Notes: a model not told the origin generated them from the sequence alone. A DNA stretch of 64,000 nt from Saccharospirillum sp. (GCA_022565595.1 JAIUML010000021.1:19390-83389); one strand, 5' to 3'; numbered from the stretch's first letter, positions 11,574 to 27,135 are shown. Program-made: numbers and translations.

Positions 11574-11700
11574 TTTATAGGTAATACGCCTTTATTTTGA
11601 TGAAAGCGACTTATTTACCCTCTTATTATACCGTTATTAATTGAGCGGCACACTTTGCTCAGTAGACTCGGCTTCAGTTTTTACTTTGAAGAGAGTCAAT

Positions 11701-17582
<5,882 letters not shown>

Positions 17583-17600
17583 ACCAGGTCTAAAAACCAG

Positions 17601-17630
17601 AAAAAACGGCGCCTGGCGCCGTTTTTTTTT
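17601..17630 (+). terminator. Rho-independent terminator after gltD
   Basis: CGGCG-CCTGG-CGCCG hairpin flanked by A6 and followed by T9. Adjacent A and T runs would extend the stem and let it work in both directions. It closes the operon that starts at pilM or gltB. Confidence 0.93.
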
Positions 17631-17701
17631 GATTGAAAGGGCCAAGGCGATTATCTTAGCGTCAGGTGAAAAAGAATAACTCTCCCAATGGAGTATTAAA
17701 G

Positions 17702-19408
17702 ATGTTGACGAATAAGACCTGGATCGCCCTGTTAATGGCGGTGGTGCTTGCCGCTTGTGGTAGTGATTTTGAAAATGGCGACGACAATGGCAATGGTGGT
17801 GGTACTACTGATGGGGGTGATGGCCCTCTTGATCTGGCGGTTGGCAATGGTAGTGGCTCATCCTTTCAGCAAGGTATATTGTCACTAGGGCTGACTGAGT
17901 TGGCTGCAAACGGAACCACAGGCGTTGAGGTAACGGTCGTAAATCGCCTCAATAATAATGCCCTCTACGTGGGTGGCTCTGTTGATGTGGAGTTTTCATC
18001 CAGTTGTTCTTTGCGGGCCAATCCATTGGCTGTGTTCTCGCCAGCTACGAGAACGGGCCGTGGAACGATTACGACCAGTTACACTGCAGAAGGGTGCTCG
18101 GGAGAGGATCTGATCACTGCTTCTGTTTCGCGAGATGGGGCTATTGTTGGTACTGCTTCAGCTACAGTGACCATTGAGTCTGAACTGGTGGGATACATCC
18201 AGTCAGGCGTTCCTACGCCCTCAATTATTGCCATCAAGGAACTCGGTACAGAATCCTTGCCCTCCATTTCACGAGTGCCTTTCACTGTTAGAGATCGTTC
18301 GGGCAATCCGGTGGAAGGGCAGGAAGTAACATTTTCAATCGATACAGCCGTTGCCGGTGTAGAGTTGATTCGAACTTCCGCAGTTACCAACAGTGAAGGC
18401 CGAGTCAATGCCATTGTGCAAAGCGGTACTGTGCATACTGGCTTCCGCGTTCGAGCGGAAACAGAGGTGCTGGATCCGTTCGGTAATGCCACAGGGAATT
18501 TCATTCGTACAGAATCCTTGCCCATCGCAGTGAATACCGGTTTGCCAAGTGCAGACAGGTTTAGCATGTCAGTAGAAACCTTCAACCCGCTTTCATGGAA
18601 TGTCGACGGAACTGAGGTTGGGATTACACTGATTGCCAGCGATATTTATGGTGGTCCTGTTGCCAATGGCACCGTTATTACCTTTGTGTCGAATGCAGGC
18701 CAGGTTATTGGAGCCAACGGTGAGACGGAAAGTTGCATCATTGCGAGCGGTCAGTGCTCTGTCACCTGGCGCAGTTCCAATCCCAGACCTGCGGATGGGG
18801 GTATACAGATTTTGGCATACACCAAGGGTGACGAATACTTTGTTGATGAAGATGGAGATGGAGCCTTTGATGGTTCCGAAACCTATTTCTCGTTGCCTGA
18901 GCCTTACCTGGATGCCGATAATTCCGGCAACTATACCCTTGGCAACTTTTTCGTAGATGCCAACAATAACGGTATTCGGGATGGCGTTGCGGTTGATCAG
19001 CCCTACCGCGGAGCGGTCTGTACGCAGGAGGCTCGCGATGATGGTCATTGCGCGGAACTTGCCTACCTGTCTGATAATGTGCGTATGATCATGGCATCTG
19101 AGACAGCAACTATAAATGGTGTACCTGCTGGCCCGGTTGATATTTCCGGTGGTCCAGCGGTGTTCACTGTAGAGTTCCTCGATGTAAACGGTAACGTCCC
19201 CGCAGCGGGAACACCTTTCGAGGTTGTCTGTCGAGGCGACAATCCAGAGGTGGATATATGGCCAGACCTGGGAGCCATTCCAAATGTATATTCACTGGGT
19301 GATGGTTTTAGCGTAACTGTATCCATTTTCAGGGCAGACGATCCCGGTTCTGCTCAATGCTATGTGCAATCCGGTTTGGTTAGAGAGTCGATTGATGTGA
19401 CCTGGTAA
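17702..19408 (+). CDS. Ig-like-domain lipoprotein
   Basis: Predicted lipoprotein of about 568 residues: signal peptide MLTNKTWIALLMAVVLAAC with lipobox LAAC, then a Gly/Asn/Asp-rich linker (FENGDDNGNGGG). The body consists of bacterial Ig-like (Big_1/invasin-like) strands, for example PFTVRDRSGNPVEGQEVTF and ASDIYGGPVANGTVITFV, each followed by a Cys-containing pair. Asp-rich segments resembling calcium loops occur near residues 380-390 (DEDGDGAFDG) and 418 (DANNNGIRDG). Likely outer-membrane and surface- or periplasm-facing; function unknown. It stands alone, between two terminators. The in-frame GTG further upstream at 17666 is less likely because it would bury the signal peptide. Confidence 0.8.
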   Translation: MLTNKTWIALLMAVVLAACGSDFENGDDNGNGGGTTDGGDGPLDLAVGNGSGSSFQQGILSLGLTELAANGTTGVEVTVVNRLNNNALYVGGSVDVEFSSSCSLRANPLAVFSPATRTGRGTITTSYTAEGCSGEDLITASVSRDGAIVGTASATVTIESELVGYIQSGVPTPSIIAIKELGTESLPSISRVPFTVRDRSGNPVEGQEVTFSIDTAVAGVELIRTSAVTNSEGRVNAIVQSGTVHTGFRVRAETEVLDPFGNATGNFIRTESLPIAVNTGLPSADRFSMSVETFNPLSWNVDGTEVGITLIASDIYGGPVANGTVITFVSNAGQVIGANGETESCIIASGQCSVTWRSSNPRPADGGIQILAYTKGDEYFVDEDGDGAFDGSETYFSLPEPYLDADNSGNYTLGNFFVDANNNGIRDGVAVDQPYRGAVCTQEARDDGHCAELAYLSDNVRMIMASETATINGVPAGPVDISGGPAVFTVEFLDVNGNVPAAGTPFEVVCRGDNPEVDIWPDLGAIPNVYSLGDGFSVTVSIFRADDPGSAQCYVQSGLVRESIDVTW

Positions 19409-19417
19409 GGCAGTCAA

Positions 19418-19447
19418 GGGCAGTCAGAGAGATCTCTCTGACTGCCC
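19418..19447. terminator. Perfect 15-bp inverted repeat after lipoprotein gene
   Basis: GGGCAGTCAGAGAGA is followed immediately by its exact reverse complement (19418-19447), then by a weakly T-rich stretch (TGGTTATTTAT). Located 10 bp past the stop codon, it most likely terminates transcription of the lipoprotein gene; it could also act as a cruciform. A shorter copy of GGCAGTCA precedes it at 19409. Confidence 0.65.
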
Positions 19448-19608
19448 TGGTTATTTATACTCGCAATTCGAATATTTGAATTAATCTCTTGGACATCATT
19501 CCTTCCTGCTTTATTCCTACAGCCCCATTATCCTTGCCCTTCCTTCCATTTTTTTGACCTGCTTTGAGCGGCTACCCTCTACCTGCTTGATCTACTGCTT
19601 TGGTATAG

Positions 19609-19619
19609 TGTCGACAATA
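19609..19619. promoter_or_regulatory. Putative operator 1 of the GntR regulator
   Basis: TGTCGACAATA, containing the palindrome TGTCGACA. The same 11 bases recur at 19682-19692, 73 bp away, close to the start of the regulator gene. This spacing is near seven helical turns. Symmetry of this kind fits a dimeric FadR-subfamily regulator. Confidence 0.55.
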
Positions 19620-19680
19620 TAGCGGTAGAATACGATTGATGCGTCATATATATTGGTGTATCGTCATTTTCCTATCAAAA

Positions 19681-19690
19681 TTGTCGACAA
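19681..19690. promoter_or_regulatory. Putative operator 2 of the GntR regulator
   Basis: Perfect 10-bp palindrome TTGTCGACAA ending 11 bp before the regulator's ATG at 19702. Binding here would block transcription or elongation of the whole operon, so autorepression is the simplest reading. Confidence 0.6.
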
Positions 19691-19701
19691 TAAGAGTTCT
19701 C

Positions 19702-20397
19702 ATGAAAGAGGTTGGAAAACCTGAGTTCGAAAGCAGAACCCTCTCGGATCGAGTCTGTCAGCAGTTGATCAGTGCGATCGTCTCTGGTGAATTGCCTGCT
19801 GGTACCAAAATCAGTGAAGCCGATCTGGCAAAGACCTACGGCATCAGCCGAGGGCCGCTGCGGGAAGCTATCAGGCGGCTGGAAAGCCTGCGATTGATTG
19901 AGCGCAAGGCCCATATTGGCGCCCGAGTCGTCAAGCTGAGCGCAGAAGAGCTGATCGATATCTACCAGGTCCGGGAGGCGCTGGAAGGCATGGCCTGTCG
20001 CCTGGCCGCCCAGAACATGAGCGATGCCGAGATACAGGCCTTGTTCGAGTTGCTCGATCAACATGAAACCTCAGTGGAAGAACAGGCATGGCAGGCCTAC
20101 TTTCAAAAGGCAGGAGATCTGGATTTTCACTATCGCATTGTTCGTGGCAGCGGCAATGCCATGCTGCTTGAACTGTTGGGAGCGGATCTGTATCACCTGG
20201 TGCGTATGTATCGTACCCAGTTCAGTGTCTCCCATTACCGGCCCAAACGGGCCCTGAAGGAGCATCGTCAGATTGTCGATGCCATCGCCGCTCGCGATGC
20301 CGAGCTGGCCGAATTACTGATGCGACGTCACATCAGCGCCGCACGCCAGAACATTGCCCAACAACTGAATTCATCTCAGGAGAAGTCACATGGCTGA
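19702..20397 (+). CDS. GntR/FadR-family regulator of the methylcitrate operon
   Basis: Transcription regulator of about 231 residues. An N-terminal winged helix-turn-helix ([27 protein letters not shown], about residues 40-66) is followed by an all-helical FCD ligand domain with candidate metal or ligand residues (Asp, His) in [11 protein letters not shown] and [11 protein letters not shown]. Related GntR regulators sit first in prp operons of Pseudomonas-like bacteria. It overlaps prpB by 8 bp, so it is part of the same transcript. The ATG at 19702 with AAGAG upstream is preferred over ATG 19636, whose translation would begin with an unrelated hydrophobic stretch overlying the operator region. 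The ligand is inferred to be a methylcitrate pathway intermediate. Confidence 0.88.
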   Translation: MKEVGKPEFESRTLSDRVCQQLISAIVSGELPAGTKISEADLAKTYGISRGPLREAIRRLESLRLIERKAHIGARVVKLSAEELIDIYQVREALEGMACRLAAQNMSDAEIQALFELLDQHETSVEEQAWQAYFQKAGDLDFHYRIVRGSGNAMLLELLGADLYHLVRMYRTQFSVSHYRPKRALKEHRQIVDAIAARDAELAELLMRRHISAARQNIAQQLNSSQEKSHG

Positions 20398-21283
20398 AAC
20401 CCTCACCGCCGGTCAACGCTTTCGCAAGGCGCTAGCAGAGCAGAAGCCTCTGCAAATCGTCGGCACCATCAATGCTTACCACGCCATGATGGCGACTCGG
20501 GTAGGTTACCAGGCCATTTACCTCTCAGGCGGTGGCGTTGCCAATGCTTCTTATGGTCTGCCGGACCTGGGCATGACCACCATGAATGATGTACTGGAAG
20601 ACGTGCGACGCATCACCAGTGCCGTGGAAACCCCTTTGTTGGTCGACATCGATACCGGCTGGGGCGGTGCTTTCAATATTTCACGCACCGTCAAGGAGTT
20701 CATCAAGGCCGGTGCGGCGGCCGTGCACCTGGAAGACCAGGTCGCACAGAAACGCTGTGGTCATCGCCCGAACAAGGAAATCGTCTCCAGAGATGAAATG
20801 GTCGATCGCATCAAGGCCGCTGTCGATGCCAAAACAGACGACGACTTCTTCATCATCGCCCGCACTGATGCCTTCCAGATGGAAGGCCTGGATAAGGCGG
20901 TCGAACGGGCTCGCGCCTGTCTGGAAGCCGGAGCCGACGCCATCTTTGCAGAAGCTGTCCATACCCTTGACGATTACCGAGCCTTCTCCGAAGGCATCGG
21001 CGGCCAACACCTTTTGGCTAACATCACCGAATTCGGTGCCACGCCTCTGTTTAACAAACAAGAGTTGGCTGAACACGGCGCAACCATGGTGTTGTACCCG
21101 CTGTCGGCCGCTCGAGCTGCCAACAAGGCCGCACTGAATGTATTCGAGCACTTGTTGAATGATGGCGATCAAAAAGCCGTAGTCGACACCATGCAGACTC
21201 GAGCAGAACTCTACGATTTCCTGAATTACCACGACTTTGAGCAGAAGCTGGATGAGTTGTTTGCTCAAGGGAAAAACAAGTAA
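20390..21283 (+). CDS. prpB: 2-methylisocitrate lyase
   Basis: Last step of the methylcitrate cycle: cleavage of 2-methylisocitrate to pyruvate and succinate. 297 residues, isocitrate-lyase superfamily TIM barrel. DIDTGWGG and the signature KRCGH (active-site Cys) are present, with Mg ligands in VHLEDQ. The start overlaps the regulator's last codons, with AGGAG upstream. First enzyme gene of the operon. Confidence 0.96.
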   Translation: MAETLTAGQRFRKALAEQKPLQIVGTINAYHAMMATRVGYQAIYLSGGGVANASYGLPDLGMTTMNDVLEDVRRITSAVETPLLVDIDTGWGGAFNISRTVKEFIKAGAAAVHLEDQVAQKRCGHRPNKEIVSRDEMVDRIKAAVDAKTDDDFFIIARTDAFQMEGLDKAVERARACLEAGADAIFAEAVHTLDDYRAFSEGIGGQHLLANITEFGATPLFNKQELAEHGATMVLYPLSAARAANKAALNVFEHLLNDGDQKAVVDTMQTRAELYDFLNYHDFEQKLDELFAQGKNK

Positions 21284-21397
21284 CCAAAATAGCTGGTCTG
21301 GATGCATGCCAATGGTCCGCGCAGGCAACCCCGGTATCCGTCGCTGATCTTTCCAGTTCCTTGGTCCTTAACAGAAAAAGGTAAGAGGTTAATTACT

Positions 21398-22528
21398 ATG
21401 GCAGAAGCAAAAAAACTTTCAGGCGCCGGACTCAGAGGGCAGTCCGCTGGCGAAACAGCACTTTGCACAGTAGGTAAAAGCGGCTCGGGTCTGACCTACC
21501 GTGGTTATGACATCAAAGAGCTGGCTGACAAGACCCAGTTCGAGGAAGTCGCTTATTTATTGCTCTATGGCAAATTACCGAACCAGACTGAGTTGGATAA
21601 CTACAAGACTCGTTTGAAAGGCATGCGCGGTCTGCCCGATGCTTTAAAAGCTGTGCTTGAGCAGATACCGGCCAATGCACACCCTATGGATGTGATGCGC
21701 ACGGGTTGCTCCATGCTGGGTAATCTGGAAACCGAGCAGGATTTTGGCGAGCAACTGGACCATATTGATCGGATGTTGGCGGTGTTTCCGTCCATCATCA
21801 ATTACTGGTACAACTTTGCTCATCACGGCAAACGTATTGAGGTTGAGACCGATGCTGATTCCATTGGCGAGCATTTTTTGTGGACGCTGCACGGTAAAAA
21901 GCCGGATGCTTTGCACACCAAAGTGATGCATGCCTCCCTGATTCTCTACGCCGAGCACGAATTCAACGCCTCCACTTTCACAGCTCGGGTCTGTGCTTCA
22001 ACCTTGTCGGATATTCATTCCTGTGTGACCGGCGCTATTGGTTCCTTGCGTGGTCCCTTGCATGGCGGTGCCAATGAGGCGGCGATGGCGATGATTCAGC
22101 AGTGGCAAACGCCAGACGAAGCGGAGCGGGCCATACTGGGGATGCTGGAGCGCAAGGATAAAATTATGGGTTTTGGCCATGCCATTTACAGTGACAATGA
22201 CCCGCGAAACGCCATTATCAAGGAGTGGTCGAAAAAGCTTGCCGACCAGGTGGGTGATAAGGTGCTTTATCCGGTGTCTGAACGTGTCGAAGCCGTGATG
22301 TGGCGTGAGAAAAAGTTGTTCTGTAATGCCGATTTCTTCCATGCCTCGGCCTATCACTTCATGGGGATCCCCACTGAGTTGTTTACCCCCATATTCGTTT
22401 GTTCCAGAGTTTCTGGCTGGACGGCGCATGTGATGGAACAACGTGCCAACAACCGCATTATTCGCCCCAGTGCCGACTACACTGGCCCTGAGAATCGTCC
22501 GGTGCCTGCACTGGACGAGCGTGACTGA
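21398..22528 (+). CDS. prpC: 2-methylcitrate synthase
   Basis: Condenses propionyl-CoA with oxaloacetate. 376 residues, citrate synthase family without the long N-terminal extension of GltA. Catalytic His residues lie in GPLHGGANE and GFGHAIY (citrate synthase signature GFGHAIYSDNDPR), and the Asp region is near the C-terminus (VCSRVSGWTAHVMEQ). The ATG at 21398 has AAGAGG 9 nt upstream; the frame is open from 21302, but those codons are not citrate-synthase-like. A gap of 114 bp separates prpB from prpC. Confidence 0.95.
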   Translation: MAEAKKLSGAGLRGQSAGETALCTVGKSGSGLTYRGYDIKELADKTQFEEVAYLLLYGKLPNQTELDNYKTRLKGMRGLPDALKAVLEQIPANAHPMDVMRTGCSMLGNLETEQDFGEQLDHIDRMLAVFPSIINYWYNFAHHGKRIEVETDADSIGEHFLWTLHGKKPDALHTKVMHASLILYAEHEFNASTFTARVCASTLSDIHSCVTGAIGSLRGPLHGGANEAAMAMIQQWQTPDEAERAILGMLERKDKIMGFGHAIYSDNDPRNAIIKEWSKKLADQVGDKVLYPVSERVEAVMWREKKLFCNADFFHASAYHFMGIPTELFTPIFVCSRVSGWTAHVMEQRANNRIIRPSADYTGPENRPVPALDERD

Positions 22529-22545
22529 AAACAAGGTGTCTGCTT

Positions 22546-25155
22546 ATGAACACCCAATATCGTAAAGCCCTGGCCGGTACCGAGCTCGAGTATTTTGATA
22601 CGCGAGCAGTGGTCGACGCCATCAAACCAGGTTCTTATGACGGCCTGCCCTACACCTCGCGCGTTCTTGCCGAGCAACTGGTGCGCCGTTGTGAGCCGGA
22701 GCAGTTGATCGACGCGCTGGTGCAATTGATCGAGCGCCGTCGTGATCTGGATTTTCCCTGGTACCCGGCTCGGGTCGTCTGCCATGACATTCTTGGCCAG
22801 ACCGCTCTGGTCGATCTCGCTGGTTTGCGCGATGCCATAGCAGAACAGGGCGGTGACCCGGCACGGGTCAACCCGGTGGTGCCCACTCAGTTGATTGTTG
22901 ATCATTCGCTGTCGGTGGAACACGCCGGTTTTGAAGCGGATGCTTTCGATAAAAACCGCGCCATTGAAGATCGACGTAACGAAGATCGCTTCCACTTTAT
23001 CGAGTGGACCAAAACGGCCTTCGAGAATGTGGATGTGATTCCCGCCGGTAACGGCATCATGCACCAGATCAATCTAGAAAAGATGTCGCCCGTGGTGCAG
23101 GTTCGCGATGGTGTGGCCTTTCCGGATACCTGCGTCGGTACCGATTCTCATACCCCACATGTGGATGCACTGGGGGTGATTTCGGTTGGCGTTGGTGGCC
23201 TCGAGGCAGAAACCGTCATGCTGGGGCATCCTTCGATGATGCGCCTGCCTGATATTGTCGGAGTGGAACTGGTTGGCAAACGTCAGCCGGGCATTACCGC
23301 GACGGATATCGTTCTGGCATTGACCGAGTTTCTGCGCAAGGAGCGGGTCGTGGGGGCCTATCTGGAGTTCTTCGGCGAAGGGGCTTCCAGCCTGACCGTT
23401 GGTGACCGTGCCACCATCTCCAACATGACGCCCGAGTATGGTGCTACTGCGGCCATGTTCTACATCGATGAGCAGACCATCGACTATCTGACTTTGACCG
23501 GTCGTGAGCCCGAACAGGTCAAGCTGGTCGAGCACTACGCCAGAACCACGGGTCTGTGGGCGGACAGCTTGAAGACGGCTGAATACGAACGGGTATTGCA
23601 TTTTGACCTATCGAGCGTTGGTCGTAATCTGGCGGGCCCGTCCAACCCACACGCCCGGCTGGCAACGGCCGATCTGGCCGCTCGAGGCATTGCCGGCAAT
23701 CTTGACGAAGCCAAGGCGCAAGAGGCGCAGGGTTTGTTGCCGGATGGCGCGGTCATCATCGCGGCCATCACCTCCTGCACCAACACCTCCAACCCGCGCA
23801 ATGTCGTGGCGGCGGGTCTGGTGGCGAAAAAGGCCAACGAGCTGGGCCTGGTGCGTAAACCCTGGGTGAAAAGTTCCTTTGCACCGGGCTCCAAAGTGGC
23901 TCGGCTCTATCTGGAAGACTCCGGCCTGCTGCCGGAGCTTGAAAAGCTCGGTTTTGGCATCGTCGCCTATGCCTGCACCACCTGTAATGGCATGTCGGGT
24001 GCTCTGGACCCGGTTATCCAGAAAGAGATCATCGATCGGGATCTCTATGCCACGGCCGTGCTTTCCGGTAACCGCAACTTCGATGGTCGCATTCACCCCT
24101 ATGCCAAACAGGCGTTCCTGGCATCACCACCGCTGGTGGTGGCCTATGCCATAGCAGGAACCATCCGTTTCGACATTGAAAAGGATGTACTCGGAGAAGA
24201 CGCCGAGGGCAATGCCATTACCCTGAGAGACCTGTGGCCATCCGACGAAGAAATAGACACCATCGTTCGGCAGTCCGTCAAACCCGAGCAGTTCAATCAG
24301 GTGTACATTCCCATGTTCAATCTGGATAAAGGCACGGCGGCAACCAGCCCTCTCTACGACTGGCGCCCCCAATCCACCTACATTCGTCGCCCCCCCTACT
24401 GGGAAGGCGCCTTGGCGGGTGAGCGTTCACTGACCGGAATGCGGCCGCTGGCTGTACTGGGAGACAACATCACCACCGATCACCTGTCGCCGTCCAACGC
24501 AATCATGGCGGACTCGGCTGCTGGCGAATACCTCGCAAAAATGGGCGTGCCTGAGGAAGATTTCAATTCCTACGCTACTCACAGAGGCGACCACCTGACC
24601 GCCCAACGGGCCACCCTGGCCAACCCCAAATTGCTTAATGAAATGGTACGTGATGAAGAGGGTGAGGTGATTCAGGGCTCTCTGGCCAGGCTTGAGCCGG
24701 AAGGGCAGGTGAAGCGATTCTGGGATGTGATCGAAACCTATATGGAGCGTAAGCAAAGCCTGCTCATTGTTGCCGGGGCCGATTACGGCCAGGGTTCATC
24801 GCGTGACTGGGCCGCCAAGGGCGTGCGCCTGGCCGGTGTTGAGGCCATTGTCGCAGAAGGCTTCGAGCGCATTCACCGCACCAACCTTGTGGGTATGGGC
24901 GTCTTGCCGTTGCAGTTCAAGGAAGGCGACACGCGTCATACCTATCAAATAGACGGCTCCGAGACCTTTGATGTGGTCGGCGAAGTAGCTCCGGGTGCAG
25001 ACCTGACCTTGGTCATGCATCGTCGCAATGGCGAACGGCTGGAAATACCGGTCATCTGCCGGCTGGATACCGCCGCTGAACTGAATGTCTACAGCGCCGG
25101 TGGTGTGCTGCAACGCTTCGCCAAGGACTTTCTGCAAGCGGAGGGTGCAGCATGA
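22546..25155 (+). CDS. acnD: Fe/S-dependent 2-methylcitrate dehydratase AcnD
   Basis: Aconitase-family enzyme of 869 residues. Cluster ligands appear as SCTNTSNP and CTTCNGM; the C-terminal swivel domain includes DYGQGSSRDWAAKGVRL and ERIHRTNLVGMGVLPL. Placement between prpC and prpF identifies it as AcnD rather than AcnA: AcnD/PrpF replaces PrpD in Pseudomonas and Shewanella. Known activity is dehydration of 2-methylcitrate to 2-methyl-trans-aconitate. It overlaps prpF by 4 bp. Confidence 0.95.
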   Translation: MNTQYRKALAGTELEYFDTRAVVDAIKPGSYDGLPYTSRVLAEQLVRRCEPEQLIDALVQLIERRRDLDFPWYPARVVCHDILGQTALVDLAGLRDAIAEQGGDPARVNPVVPTQLIVDHSLSVEHAGFEADAFDKNRAIEDRRNEDRFHFIEWTKTAFENVDVIPAGNGIMHQINLEKMSPVVQVRDGVAFPDTCVGTDSHTPHVDALGVISVGVGGLEAETVMLGHPSMMRLPDIVGVELVGKRQPGITATDIVLALTEFLRKERVVGAYLEFFGEGASSLTVGDRATISNMTPEYGATAAMFYIDEQTIDYLTLTGREPEQVKLVEHYARTTGLWADSLKTAEYERVLHFDLSSVGRNLAGPSNPHARLATADLAARGIAGNLDEAKAQEAQGLLPDGAVIIAAITSCTNTSNPRNVVAAGLVAKKANELGLVRKPWVKSSFAPGSKVARLYLEDSGLLPELEKLGFGIVAYACTTCNGMSGALDPVIQKEIIDRDLYATAVLSGNRNFDGRIHPYAKQAFLASPPLVVAYAIAGTIRFDIEKDVLGEDAEGNAITLRDLWPSDEEIDTIVRQSVKPEQFNQVYIPMFNLDKGTAATSPLYDWRPQSTYIRRPPYWEGALAGERSLTGMRPLAVLGDNITTDHLSPSNAIMADSAAGEYLAKMGVPEEDFNSYATHRGDHLTAQRATLANPKLLNEMVRDEEGEVIQGSLARLEPEGQVKRFWDVIETYMERKQSLLIVAGADYGQGSSRDWAAKGVRLAGVEAIVAEGFERIHRTNLVGMGVLPLQFKEGDTRHTYQIDGSETFDVVGEVAPGADLTLVMHRRNGERLEIPVICRLDTAAELNVYSAGGVLQRFAKDFLQAEGAA

Positions 25156-26327
25156 CCTTTGCTCCCCAGATTCGGATACCTGCCACCTATATCCGTGGCG
25201 GCACCAGCAAGGGCGTATTCTTCCGGCTGGAAGACTTGCCCGAGTCCGCCCAGGTACCTGGCCCGGCCCGAGACCAACTGCTGCTGCGCGTGATTGGCAG
25301 CCCGGACCCATACGGCAAGCAGATCGATGGCATGGGCGGGGCGACGTCCAGCACCAGCAAGACGGTGATCCTCGCGCCACCGACCCAGCCCGACCATGAT
25401 GTGGATTACCTCTTTGGCCAGGTCTCCATCGACCAGGCCTTTGTCGACTGGAGCGGAAACTGCGGCAACCTCTCCGCCGCAGCGGGTACCTTTGCCATCA
25501 GCGCTGGCTTTGTCGACCCGAAGCGGTTGCCAGAGCACGGTCATTACACCGTACGCGTCTGGCAGGCCAACATCCGCAAAACCCTCCTGGTCAAGGTGCC
25601 TATTCATCAGGGTGAAGTGCAGGAAACCGGTGATTTCGAGCTGGATGGGGTGACCTTTCCCGCCGCCGAAATTGAAGTGGCCTTTATGGACCCGGCGGAA
25701 GGCGGCGGAGCCCTCTTTCCGACCGGTAACCTGGTGGATGAGCTCGAAGTGCCGGGCATCGGCACCTTCGCCGCCACCCTGATCAACGCCGGTATACCGA
25801 CTATCTTTCTCGAAGCCGAAGCGCTTGGTTATGACGGTACCGAACTCCAGGAAGCGATCAACAGTGATGCCAAAGTCCTGGCCCGGTTCGAAACCATTCG
25901 TGCCCATGGCGCGCTGAAAATGGGGTTGATTCAGGAGCTCAGCGAAGCCGAAACGCGCCAGCACACGCCCAAGATCGCCTTTGTCGCTCCACCCAGGTCC
26001 TATGTGTCATCCAGTGGCAAAAGCGTCAAAGCCGAAGACGTTGACCTCCTGGTAAGAGCACTGTCGATGGGCAAGCTGCATCACGCCATGATGGGCACCG
26101 CAGCGGTAGCCATCAGCGCAGCCGCGGTGATCCCCGGCACCCTGGTCAACAAGGCCGCCGGTGGTGGCGAACGTACCTTCGTCCGCTTTGGTCATCCCTC
26201 CGGCACTTTGCGCGTGGGAGCAGAAGCCAAAGAACAGGATGGGCAGTGGACAGTCACTCAAGCCATCATGGGCCGCAGTGCAAGAGTACTGATGGAAGGC
26301 TGGGTTAGGGTGCCCTTCAATCCCTGA
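25152..26327 (+). CDS. prpF: 2-methylaconitate isomerase PrpF
   Basis: 391 residues, PrpF/diaminopimelate-epimerase-like fold. It isomerises the trans product of AcnD to 2-methyl-cis-aconitate. GGTSKGVFFR at residues 15-24 and the glycine/cysteine motif WSGNCGNLSAA are characteristic. Coupled to acnD through ATGA. Its last 11 bp overlap the convergent acpH gene. No PrpD gene is present. Confidence 0.95.
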   Translation: MTFAPQIRIPATYIRGGTSKGVFFRLEDLPESAQVPGPARDQLLLRVIGSPDPYGKQIDGMGGATSSTSKTVILAPPTQPDHDVDYLFGQVSIDQAFVDWSGNCGNLSAAAGTFAISAGFVDPKRLPEHGHYTVRVWQANIRKTLLVKVPIHQGEVQETGDFELDGVTFPAAEIEVAFMDPAEGGGALFPTGNLVDELEVPGIGTFAATLINAGIPTIFLEAEALGYDGTELQEAINSDAKVLARFETIRAHGALKMGLIQELSEAETRQHTPKIAFVAPPRSYVSSSGKSVKAEDVDLLVRALSMGKLHHAMMGTAAVAISAAAVIPGTLVNKAAGGGERTFVRFGHPSGTLRVGAEAKEQDGQWTVTQAIMGRSARVLMEGWVRVPFNP

Positions 26328-26889
26328 TTTCCGCCAACGCCTCGAACAGAAACCGATCCAGCTCGGCTTCCATGCCCTGGCCAATGGCCAGGGCATTGTC
26401 GATTTCCTGCTCGATGGGGTTGGCAAAGCGGATGCGCCGGGCAATTCCGTGCAGCGCACGGCTGATGCCAACCTCTGTCCGGTAATGCACCAGCCAATTA
26501 TCAGCCGCCATCCTCTCCAGCATCATCCCCAACCTGGGTGGCAACCCGGGAACGTTCAAAGGCTCACACATGGCATAGCGCCGCTCGGCAAACTCTGCCA
26601 ATGACTCCGGGTGATAGCGATGCCAATGCCGAGCCAGATGATGGTCGAGCAGCACATCCAGCACCACCGGAGTGGTCTTGCGCAATCCAGGTCGTAAAGC
26701 GACGCGTACTGGCTCCAGAGTGGGGCTGTTGTCGGTGAACTTGTCAAGGAACTGGTGTCGGTCAAAATGCTCAAGCAATGTGGACGAGACGAGATCAGGC
26801 CTTGGTGGTTTTCCAAAATCCGGCCACAGACTGCCAATCAGGGCATCCTGATTAGGGTCGGAAAACAGCCAATGTCCGAGAAAGTTCAT
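26317..26889 (-). CDS. acpH: Acyl carrier protein phosphodiesterase
   Basis: 190-residue HD-domain-like hydrolase that removes the phosphopantetheine arm from holo-ACP. It begins MNFLGHWLFSDPNQ, as in E. coli AcpH (YajB), and carries the metal-binding pattern FDRHQFLDKFTDNSP and VVLDVLLDHHLARHW. Length is typical. Its 3' end overlaps the end of prpF in convergent orientation. Confidence 0.88.
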   Translation of the reverse strand: MNFLGHWLFSDPNQDALIGSLWPDFGKPPRPDLVSSTLLEHFDRHQFLDKFTDNSPTLEPVRVALRPGLRKTTPVVLDVLLDHHLARHWHRYHPESLAEFAERRYAMCEPLNVPGLPPRLGMMLERMAADNWLVHYRTEVGISRALHGIARRIRFANPIEQEIDNALAIGQGMEAELDRFLFEALAEIRD

Positions 26890-26944
26890 TGAAAGGCCTT
26901 ATTGGCTCGAGTTCCAGGGGTGCACAATTGCGACAAAACCCGCA

Positions 26945-27052
26945 CCGGCTGCCGGGTAGACCTATCTGGGGTCGCCGTAAACCCGTCCCTGGGGGCTTGG
27001 CGGCAGCCGTCCTGGCTGCCGACATCCCCAGATAGGTCTACCCGGCATCCGG
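26945..27052. repeat. Nested inverted-repeat element (REP/MITE-like)
   Basis: Outer arms 26951-26971 and 27026-27046 are 21-bp perfect inverted repeats; allowing one mismatch they extend to 26945 and 27052. An inner hairpin CGGCAGCC-GTCCT-GGCTGCCG occupies 27001-27021. The segment between has GGGTTTACGGCGACC on the minus strand. This architecture, short and noncoding with nested symmetry, suggests a dispersed intergenic element. I see no second copy in this window. Confidence 0.75.
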
Positions 27053-27135
27053 AGCTAGCCGTCAGAGAACCTCAGACCTCGAGCTCTAAATATGTGACTT
27101 TACCGACCTGGATCAACCTAACAGGGTTTGGCTGG

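Larger units (their letters stand above)
19448..19701. other. Intergenic region upstream of the methylcitrate operon
   Basis: No gene is visible. The first half is pyrimidine-rich on the plus strand (repeated CCTT clusters at 19500-19555). The second half holds two TGTCGACA palindromes listed separately. No convincing -35/-10 pair could be assigned. Confidence 0.6.
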
